A DNA stretch of 34,957 bases from CAZFER01 sp964517495. Lineage in GTDB: Bacteria; Hinthialibacterota; Hinthialibacteria; Hinthialibacterales; Hinthialibacteraceae. Of this stretch, positions 25,325-32,138 are shown in pieces (positions within the stretch are counted from its first letter, which is position 1; each line of letters begins with the position of its first letter). Below the pieces are notes generated by a model. That model did not search any database and had not been told where the DNA came from. It saw nothing but the letters and a program-made list of their open reading frames with translations. The translations under genes were made by a program, and so were the position numbers. Location of the stretch: contig CAZFER010000066.1 of the NCBI GenBank assembly GCA_964517495.1, positions 1-34,957 on the forward strand, given 5' to 3'.

Positions 25325-26605
25325 TTATTTAAGCCTTTTGTCAATTGTTTCAAGGCATCGAATCATGGCGCGTCCATTATGATACGGTGATTTCCACGCA
25401 CTGGCTTTGCCCCCTGTTGGATTTCCCTCCTCATCAATGGAGAAAAACCAATCGCCATTCTCCCAATCAGCTTGATAATGATTTACCCAATCCAGTGTTT
25501 TGATAAACGCTTCGAGATAACGTGCCTCTTCTGTAAGGTGATACATTTCCAGGCAGGAAACCAGCCCTTCCGCTTCCACCCAAAAGATTTTAGCCCTGCT
25601 GTCCGCGGGGGTATTAAAATCGCCGGTGTCATAAAACCCACCTTTTTCATGATCAAATCCGTATTTTAAGGATGTCTCCATCAATGTCTGAAACAAATCC
25701 AAAAATGGCCCCGTTGATATGCCCAACGCATCACAGGCATCAATCAGCAGCCATACATTTTCAATATCATGGCCATAAGAAATCCGGTCATACTCAGGGC
25801 CATGCAAGGGAAGCCAATTGCGCGTGTATTTATCGGTGCAGGCCCCTTTTGTTTTGCGCACCACCGTATTGCTTTGGATGCGCACCAACTCCAACAAACG
25901 TTCACGGGCGGTGGGATCAGCCGTTGCGCGGTAATAAGAGGTCAACGCCTCCATCAAATGCAGATGGGTGTTCATCAATTTAATGTCATGAGCCACCCCC
26001 ATATAATTGGTTCCTTGCGCCGGGATCGTCCAATCCCGGCTAAATGATTCTAAATAGCCCCCGTTTTGCATGTCATAAGCTTTATGTTCAAGCAGCGTAT
26101 AGAGATCACGCGCCAATTGAAGCGCTTCCTGATTTTGAGCCGTTCGGCCAAATTCTGAAAGCGCATAAAGCCCGAACGATTGCCCGTAAAGATGCTTGCT
26201 TTCGCGAGTGGGATTCCCATTGGCATCCACCGCCCAATAAAAGCCACCGTGCTCGTCATCCCACATCGTATCCCGCAAATAACGATACCCATGTGCAGCC
26301 GCTCGCAGATGGTCCTCATTCCCATAACCGGCCCGCACCAGTCGCGAGAAAAACCAGACCGTCCGCGCTTGCGTAACCAGCGCCTTTTCAGAATACCCCC
26401 TCCACTTTCCCTCGATATCATGATTAAGCCGGTATCCACCCTCACTATCTAACACTTCCGGATACCAAAACGGTAGGATGTTTTGGGTAAGTATCTTTTC
26501 AACAGTGGCTCTAGCCTCTGAAAACTCTGACGGCTCCGCCCAACCCGCTCGGATCAACAAACATGAAAAGAACACTCCAATAAACAAAACCTGTTTCTTC
26601 ATCAT
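25325..26605 (-). CDS. Exported AGE-family sugar epimerase (cellobiose 2-epimerase-like)
   Basis: The protein has 426 residues. After a signal peptide (MMKKQVLFIGVFFSCLLIRA, cut near GWA-E) comes an (alpha/alpha)6 barrel of the N-acylglucosamine 2-epimerase family. KLMNTHLHLMEALT, ISYGHDIENVWLL and KSPYHNGRAMIRCLE carry the conserved His residues that act in ring opening and C2 proton transfer; FWVEAEGLVSCLEMY is also typical. The arrangement is closer to cellobiose 2-epimerase than to the renal renin-binding type. Family enzymes are usually cytosolic, so a signal peptide is notable. GAGG lies upstream of two adjacent ATGs. Confidence 0.87.
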   Translation of the reverse strand: MMKKQVLFIGVFFSCLLIRAGWAEPSEFSEARATVEKILTQNILPFWYPEVLDSEGGYRLNHDIEGKWRGYSEKALVTQARTVWFFSRLVRAGYGNEDHLRAAAHGYRYLRDTMWDDEHGGFYWAVDANGNPTRESKHLYGQSFGLYALSEFGRTAQNQEALQLARDLYTLLEHKAYDMQNGGYLESFSRDWTIPAQGTNYMGVAHDIKLMNTHLHLMEALTSYYRATADPTARERLLELVRIQSNTVVRKTKGACTDKYTRNWLPLHGPEYDRISYGHDIENVWLLIDACDALGISTGPFLDLFQTLMETSLKYGFDHEKGGFYDTGDFNTPADSRAKIFWVEAEGLVSCLEMYHLTEEARYLEAFIKTLDWVNHYQADWENGDWFFSIDEEGNPTGGKASAWKSPYHNGRAMIRCLETIDKRLK

Positions 26606-26733
26606 CTTTTCCTCTTTTTTTGATCATAGATTAACCGATTTGCATAAATCATAATAGGCAGTTTATTATAATGTAACGAGTCTCTCCCCAAAAAGGAGGA
26701 AGCTGTCTTTAATAAAGCATCTAAATTATTGCC

Positions 26734-26838
26734 ATGAAGCCATTTCGATTTCATCCGGATGCCGAAGCTGAATTGATTGAGGCCGCATCGTATTATGAAT
26801 CGCTGCAACGTGATCCCGATTATTGGAAAACGAGATAA
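26734..26838 (+). pseudogene. ParE/RelE-type toxin remnant (internal deletion)
   Basis: The frame opens MKPFRFHPDAEAELIEAASY then YESLQ, a typical ParE-family start. It runs straight into RDPDYWKTR and stops at 26836-26838. The final segment matches the usual C-terminus of these toxins (H-x-R-D/R-P-x-Y-W-K-x-R). About 50-60 residues of the middle are missing without a change of frame, leaving 34 residues. The core beta strands are gone, so this cannot be an active toxin. Confidence 0.75.
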
Positions 26839-26928
26839 ATTTTTGAATTAAAAGGAAAAAGCATCAATCAATGGGCCTCCGAGACACTTGAAAAACATGT
26901 AGAACGTACACTCAACATATCAACATGA
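26839..26928 (+). pseudogene. HicB-like antitoxin C-terminal fragment
   Basis: Directly after the ParE remnant stop, in the same frame, the bases encode IFELKGKSINQWASETLEKH then VERTLNIST and a stop at 26926-26928. KGKSINQW-SE-LE is the ribbon-helix-helix tail of HicB-family antitoxins (GKSLNQWVTEVLE in relatives). No start codon or N-terminal domain precedes it. It is a piece of a second, different toxin-antitoxin gene fused onto the first remnant. Confidence 0.6.
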
Positions 26929-26950
26929 GGAATGACCCCTATGTTCCCAC

Positions 26951-26989
26951 AAAAAAAGGGCGCGTTTAATCCCGCGCCCTTCGCTTTTT
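26951..26989 (-). terminator. Rho-independent terminator of the pilus motor operon
   Basis: AAGGGCGCG (26956-26964) pairs perfectly with CGCGCCCTT (26973-26981) around an 8-base loop. On the minus strand it is followed by seven U (26957-26951). It lies 18 bases after the pilB stop at 27007. A short T run (26985-26989) on the plus side suggests that it can also work the other way. Confidence 0.88.
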
Positions 26990-27006
26990 ATGGCATGACT
27001 GGTTTT

Positions 27007-28830
27007 TTAATGAACCGTACAGGTCAACACTTCCTCAACCGTCGTAATTCCCTGAATCACCTTTTCCCAGCCGTCTTCACGCAAGGTCCGCATACCATCT
27101 TTCCGGGCCTGGCGAAAGATAACCGAACTGGCGGCGCGTTCAAGCACCAATTCCTTGACTTCTTCTGATAGCGTCAGCAATTCATAAATTCCCACCCGGC
27201 CTTTATAACCGGTATAGTTGCATTCAGAACAACCCGTCCCGTGGAAGAAGGTGATGTTTTTCACATCGTCCGGATTATAACCAATTTCTTCGATCAATTG
27301 TGGATCGGGTTTGTATTCCTCTTTGCAATCAAGGCATATTACTCGAATTAAGCGCTGAGCCAGCACACAAGCCACCGCCGAGGTAATCAAGAAGGGTTCC
27401 ACGTCCATATCGATCAGACGGGTAAGCGTTCCAGGCGCATCATTGGTGTGCATCGTTGAAAGCACCAAGTGACCGGTAAGCGATGATTCGATCGCCATCT
27501 GAGCGGTTTCAAGGTCACGAATTTCACCCACCATGATAATATCCGGGTCCTGACGCAGAATAGAGCGCAAACAGCGGGCAAAGGTCAATCCCACCGTCGG
27601 GTTAATATTAACCTGTACCACCCCATCCATCTGATATTCAACCGGGTTCTCCGTGGTAATCATTTTCAGCATGGGGCTGAAGATACGGCTCAGCGATGAA
27701 TAAAGGGTTGTCGTCTTTCCACTACCCGTCGGTCCCGTAACCAAAACAATCCCGTTGGGCCGTTTTATAACCTTGTCAAAAACTTCCAATGTATCCGGCA
27801 GCATCCCAATATTCGAAAGCCCCAAATTCATGGTTTCGCTGTCCAGAATACGCATAACCACGCTCTCCCCATTCACCGTGGGAAGGGAAGAGGCACGAAG
27901 TTCCACATTGCGGTCAGCCATGCTTAATTTGACACGCCCATCCTGTGGAAGGCGCTTTTCCGCAATGTTCATCCCCGCCATAACTTTGAAACGGGAAATA
28001 ATCGCATTGGCGAGGTGCGTCGGCGGCGGAACCGTTTCGTGAAGAATACCATCCACACGGTAACGTATACGAAGCGTGTTTTCGAACGGTTCAACGTGCA
28101 AGTCAGAAGCACGGTCTTTAATCGCTTGAAGCAAAATCAAGTTGACCAGTTTGACGATCGGCGCTTCATGAACAATCTTTTCCAGATTTCCAAAGCTCTC
28201 ATCTTTTAAGTCAATTTCCAAATCCTCTTCATCCAACTTATGAAGTGCATCATCCACTGATTCCGTTCCAGTACCATAATACTCTTCGATAGCGCTTTGA
28301 ATCTCCTCCTCAGTGGCAATCACCCCTTTTATCTCATGATCCACCCATATCCGAAGGTCATCCAACGTACGGACATTCAGCGGATCAGAAATGGCAATGG
28401 TCAATATATTGGTTTCCGGATCAATCTCCAAAGGGAACGCTTTATATTGGCGCGCCAAGTCTGGAGATAGGTACTGCAGCACGTTTTCATCGACCTGATA
28501 GTCACTAACCTTGACCATATCCATCCCCACCTGATCGGCGAGAATGGAGAGCAAATCCTCCTCGGATGTATACTGAGCCTGCTGCTCTGATACCTCAGAA
28601 ACTTGATCAAGCACCGCATCTCGAACCGCCTGCCCGGCCTCTTCTTCCATCATCATCGATTGCGAGCTGCTGTCACCCACAGCCTTAGCAGATTCCTCTT
28701 CAACTAATTCGGAAACCTGTTGTTTTGTTTCTTCCGGATCCAGCGAAGACTGCTCAGTCGATTCCGATTGTTGAACTTGAGTTTCCTTTTCTTCTTCTGC
28801 TTTTTTCTGTTTTCGTCCCAGTCCTAACAT
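27007..28830 (-). CDS. pilB: Type IV pilus/type II secretion assembly ATPase (PilB/GspE), second copy
   Basis: This 607-residue hexameric motor powers pilin or pseudopilin polymerisation. An acidic Gln/Ser-rich leader (about 1-80) is followed by an MshEN-type domain (about 85-190). The ATPase core carries the Walker A box GPTGSGKTTTLYSSL, Walker B MVGEIRDLETAQMA and a His box, STMHTND. A zinc loop, CLDCKEEY and CSECNYTGYKGR, lies near residue 515-560. It is the third gene of a minus-strand operon with pilT between it and another PilB. The Walker region and zinc loop are intact, so this is not a decayed duplicate. Confidence 0.92.
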   Translation of the reverse strand: MLGLGRKQKKAEEEKETQVQQSESTEQSSLDPEETKQQVSELVEEESAKAVGDSSSQSMMMEEEAGQAVRDAVLDQVSEVSEQQAQYTSEEDLLSILADQVGMDMVKVSDYQVDENVLQYLSPDLARQYKAFPLEIDPETNILTIAISDPLNVRTLDDLRIWVDHEIKGVIATEEEIQSAIEEYYGTGTESVDDALHKLDEEDLEIDLKDESFGNLEKIVHEAPIVKLVNLILLQAIKDRASDLHVEPFENTLRIRYRVDGILHETVPPPTHLANAIISRFKVMAGMNIAEKRLPQDGRVKLSMADRNVELRASSLPTVNGESVVMRILDSETMNLGLSNIGMLPDTLEVFDKVIKRPNGIVLVTGPTGSGKTTTLYSSLSRIFSPMLKMITTENPVEYQMDGVVQVNINPTVGLTFARCLRSILRQDPDIIMVGEIRDLETAQMAIESSLTGHLVLSTMHTNDAPGTLTRLIDMDVEPFLITSAVACVLAQRLIRVICLDCKEEYKPDPQLIEEIGYNPDDVKNITFFHGTGCSECNYTGYKGRVGIYELLTLSEEVKELVLERAASSVIFRQARKDGMRTLREDGWEKVIQGITTVEEVLTCTVH

Positions 28831-28876
28831 AATTTCAATCTAGCCTCATTTAGGTTTTATTCTCGATGGACTTTGT

Positions 28877-29965
28877 TTATTCACCGAATAAGATTTTTTG
28901 ACGCTGTTGATCCGGCTCATGGGCACGTTCAATCGCATCCTCCGCGGTAATGACCCCTTTTTGATAAAGGTTATAAAGAAACATATCAAGCGTGACCATC
29001 CCCAGTTTGCCACCTGTTTGAATGGCAGAGGTAATACGGTTCGTTTGCCGCTCACGAATCAGGTTGGCGATAGCGGGCGTCATAAACATCAGCTCATACG
29101 CCGCCACTCGCCCTTTACCACTCGCGCGTCCCAATAGGGCTTGCGATATGGAGGCAATCAGCGTAACCGACAGCTGCATGCGAATCTGTTCCTGCTGTGT
29201 CGTGGGGAAAGCATCCACAATACGGTTAATCGTGGCCGCTGCGCTATTCGTGTGCAGCGTCGCAAACACAAGGTGGCCTGTTTCCGCCGCAGTAATAGCC
29301 GCTTGCATGGTTTCCGTATCACGCATCTCACCGACCAGAATCACATCCGGGTCCTGGCGCAGCGAGGATCGAAGCCCATCCGCAAACGACACCACGTCTT
29401 CGTGCAATGCACGGTGCGTGACGATGGATTGCCGGTGAGGGTGAAAGTACTCGATCGGATCTTCAATGGTAATAATATGAGTGTCCCGATTTCGATTTAT
29501 ATAATCCAGCATGGTCGCCAGAGTCGTTGTCTTACCTGATCCGGTTGGACCAACCACCAGCACCAATCCACGAGGCCGGTGGAGAAGGTCTTTGGTCGCT
29601 CCCAACGGTAATCCCAAATCCTCAAAGGATAGAATACGCGACGGGATCAACCGCATCACCATCCCATAATGGCCCATCGTCCTAAAGATGGATACACGAA
29701 AACGCGCCAGATTCTGAAACGCATACCCATAATCCGCACTGCCAATTTCAGCGATGGCTTCACGGTGCATGTCTGGAGAAATGCTCGACATCAAATACTC
29801 TGTGTCCTCTGGTGTTAATGGCTCGTTACCCAGGTCTTCCAAACGCCCATCAATTCGAATCACGGGAGGACGGCCCACTCGAATGTGAAGATCAGACGCA
29901 TCGCGGTCAACCACGATCTTCAACAAATCTTCCATCTCTATTTTTTTCTTTTGAACGCTGACCAA
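28877..29965 (-). CDS. pilT: Pilus retraction ATPase PilT
   Basis: This 362-residue hexameric ATPase disassembles pili (twitching). It has a PAS-like N-domain (about 15-105), the Walker A box GPTGSGKTTTLATML, Asp box IEDPIEYFHPHRQ, Walker B LVGEMRDTETMQAA, the His box FATLHTNSA and the C-terminal AIANLIRE element needed for retraction. QSIVTHR replaces the more common QSLINQR. The start is TTG at 29965, with GGAG 7 bases upstream; an ATG at 29935 would cut into the first strand. It lies 30 bases after the first pilB-like gene. Confidence 0.93.
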   Translation of the reverse strand: MVSVQKKKIEMEDLLKIVVDRDASDLHIRVGRPPVIRIDGRLEDLGNEPLTPEDTEYLMSSISPDMHREAIAEIGSADYGYAFQNLARFRVSIFRTMGHYGMVMRLIPSRILSFEDLGLPLGATKDLLHRPRGLVLVVGPTGSGKTTTLATMLDYINRNRDTHIITIEDPIEYFHPHRQSIVTHRALHEDVVSFADGLRSSLRQDPDVILVGEMRDTETMQAAITAAETGHLVFATLHTNSAAATINRIVDAFPTTQQEQIRMQLSVTLIASISQALLGRASGKGRVAAYELMFMTPAIANLIRERQTNRITSAIQTGGKLGMVTLDMFLYNLYQKGVITAEDAIERAHEPDQQRQKILFGE

Positions 29966-29995
29966 CTTCTTACTCCTTTATTCGTCAAAGTTGTT

Positions 29996-31717
29996 TTAAA
30001 TTTCATCGGCAGCCGTAATACGGGCGACTTCAACCATCGTTGTCATTCCCCGCAGCACCTTCTTCCAACCATCTTCACGCAGTGTTCTCATCCCCTGTTT
30101 ACGCCCCATATTTCGGATGGCATCAGTAGAGGCATTGCTCAAAACCAATTCCCGGATTTCATCGCTATTCTCCAAAACTTCGTGGATAGCCGTACGGCCC
30201 TTATACCCTGTATAGTTACAGGTTTCACACCCTTTTCCTCGATAGAAGGTGTGGTCTTTATACTCATCCGGATCAAAACCAAGGTCCTGGATAACCAGCG
30301 GATCGGGTTCATACGCTTCTTTACACTCCTTGCAGATGGTACGAACCAACCGCTGAGCGATAACCGCCTGAAGGGCCGATGCAACCAGGAAGGGTTTAAT
30401 CCCCATTTCCACCAAACGGGTATTGGCGCCAGGTGCATCATTCGTGTGAAGGGTTGAAAAAACCAGGTGACCTGTCATCGCCGCACTAATAGCGATTTCA
30501 GCCGTTTCAAGGTCACGAATTTCACCGACCAGGATAACATTGGGCGCCTGGCGAAGGAGGGAGCGTAAGGCCAGCGAAAACGTCAATCCAATATCATCGT
30601 TGATTTGCACCTGATTGATACCTTCAATCTGATATTCAACCGGGTTCTCAACGGTGATGATCTTGGTATCGACATTGTTGATAACATTCAATGCAGAATA
30701 AAGCGTCGTCGTTTTCCCTGATCCCGTGGGTCCCGTCATAAGAATAATCCCATGGGGACGCCGAATCATCTGCTTGAATCGTTCAATATTGTCTTCCAAA
30801 AAGCCAATCTGTTCCAATCCCAGCAATATCCCGGATTGTTCCAGCAAACGCGTGACAATACTTTCACCGTGTAGCGCGGGAAGGGCGGAGACACGAAAGT
30901 CAAATTGACGGCCCAGAATGGTCTTCTGAATACGGCCGTCCTGTGGAACACGTTTCTCCGATAGGTCCATCCCACTCATCAATTTCAAACGCGATAGAAT
31001 CGGACCTTGCAATTTTTTGCTCGGGGATTGAATCTCATGAAGCACACCGTCAATTCGAAAGCGGATAATGAATTTATCCTCAAAAGGTTCGAAATGAATA
31101 TCCGAGGTTCTCATCCGAACCGCTTCCTCAAAGACCAGGTCCACCAATCGCATGATGGGACCTTCTTCATCCACACCAATATCCTCACGCAGCATATCAG
31201 CATAGGATTTTTTATCTTTTTCTTTACCGAATTCCTGATCCTCACTGATCTCCGAAAGCATATCCTCGACCATTTCCTGATCGCCCTTGTAATACCGATC
31301 TATGGCCAGCCGGATATCATCCTCCCGGGCGAGTACCCAATTAATTTCCATCCCGGTAAAACGAAAACTTAATGCATCATGGGCATCCAAATTAAATGGA
31401 TCACTCACCGCTATGGTAATCGCGGATTCCTCATCATTCTTCTCAATCACAATCGCACAATATCGGCGGGCAAGCTTTTCCGGTAGAAGATTTACCGCCT
31501 CCGGCAACAGGCGGCGTTTGCGCAAGTTGACGATATCCATATTGGATTGTTTCGCCAAAGACTCGAGCATATCCTCCTGGCCCACTTCAACCGTGGCATA
31601 ATCCACATCCTGGAGGCGCTGTGCACTTTCCTCCTCAATGTGATATTGATTCTCATTCTGATCTTCCGTGGAAGGAGTGCCATTTGCAACCGACGTTTTT
31701 TCTTGATTGTTCGCCAT
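29996..31717 (-). CDS. pilB: Type IV pilus/type II secretion assembly ATPase (PilB/GspE), first copy
   Basis: This 573-residue paralogue of the gene at 27007-28830 has the same domain order: short charged leader, MshEN-type domain (about 45-160), Walker A GPTGSGKTTTLYSAL, Asp box VENPVEYQIEGINQ, Walker B LVGEIRDLETAEIA, His box STLHTND and the zinc loop CKECKEAY / CETCNYTGYKGR. It opens the three-gene operon behind AAGGTGA. Two extension motors with one retraction motor suggest either two pilus-like machines or a pilus plus a secretion system. Which motor serves which is not visible here. Confidence 0.92.
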   Translation of the reverse strand: MANNQEKTSVANGTPSTEDQNENQYHIEEESAQRLQDVDYATVEVGQEDMLESLAKQSNMDIVNLRKRRLLPEAVNLLPEKLARRYCAIVIEKNDEESAITIAVSDPFNLDAHDALSFRFTGMEINWVLAREDDIRLAIDRYYKGDQEMVEDMLSEISEDQEFGKEKDKKSYADMLREDIGVDEEGPIMRLVDLVFEEAVRMRTSDIHFEPFEDKFIIRFRIDGVLHEIQSPSKKLQGPILSRLKLMSGMDLSEKRVPQDGRIQKTILGRQFDFRVSALPALHGESIVTRLLEQSGILLGLEQIGFLEDNIERFKQMIRRPHGIILMTGPTGSGKTTTLYSALNVINNVDTKIITVENPVEYQIEGINQVQINDDIGLTFSLALRSLLRQAPNVILVGEIRDLETAEIAISAAMTGHLVFSTLHTNDAPGANTRLVEMGIKPFLVASALQAVIAQRLVRTICKECKEAYEPDPLVIQDLGFDPDEYKDHTFYRGKGCETCNYTGYKGRTAIHEVLENSDEIRELVLSNASTDAIRNMGRKQGMRTLREDGWKKVLRGMTTMVEVARITAADEI

Positions 31718-32138
31718 AATACTAATTCACCTTAATTCCAGTAGTTTTCCGTAAACCGGAGGATGTTAAAAAGCGCAGATTCAATGGATAGGATCGAATA
31801 AAATAGTCCCAATGCATTTTTAATTCAAACCATCGATATTGTCTCAAAATGGATTGATCCAGGTCAATCCCTCCAACTTGTAGGGGCGAACCTATGTGTT
31901 CGCCCTACTTTGTTGTGTTCACAGGTCAATCCCTCCAACTTGTAGGGGCGAACCTATGTGTTCGCCCTACTTTGTTGTGTTCAATTGAATAATGTGTTCG
32001 CCCTCTGTTATTCGTTAATCACCTTTAACAGCCTATCATTATAGCATAGTTTTTAGCATCATAATTTTTGCATGGCTTTGATGCATATTGAATGATACCC
32101 TGTTATCACGAAATTATATCGTTTGAAAGAAGAAAGCG
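31718..32138. other. Gene-free region of 421 bp
   Basis: No coding frame is credible here. Bases 31861-32004 hold a hairpin repeat (listed separately). The part at 31718-31860 should contain the promoter of the minus-strand motor operon. Bases 32020-32138 are AT-rich and lie downstream of the TPR gene; no clear terminator hairpin was found. Confidence 0.7.
31861..32004. repeat. 62-bp tandem duplication with GCGAAC/GTTCGC hairpins
   Basis: Two copies, 31861-31922 and 31923-31983, are identical over 61 bases and differ only in the last base. A third, partial piece (ATGTGTTCGCCCT) follows at about 31991. Each full copy has the hairpin GTAGGGGCGAAC-ctatgt-GTTCGCCCTAC with one unpaired G. The same hairpin is the end module of the composite repeats at 1-118 and 11082-11247. 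The identity of the copies points to a recent duplication. Confidence 0.9.

Noticed and set aside
26670..26737. Antitoxin C-terminus upstream of the ParE remnant (frame ending KKEEAVFNKASKLLP, with stop overlapping the ATG)
   Set aside because: The overlap is suggestive, but only about 21 codons are open and I see no recognisable antitoxin motif.
26932..27168. Plus-strand frame overlapping the pilB end
   Set aside because: It runs through the terminator hairpin and the antisense of pilB; no family likeness.
31861..31983. Possible CRISPR array
   Set aside because: Only two adjoining copies with no spacers, and the unit belongs to a dispersed hairpin family.
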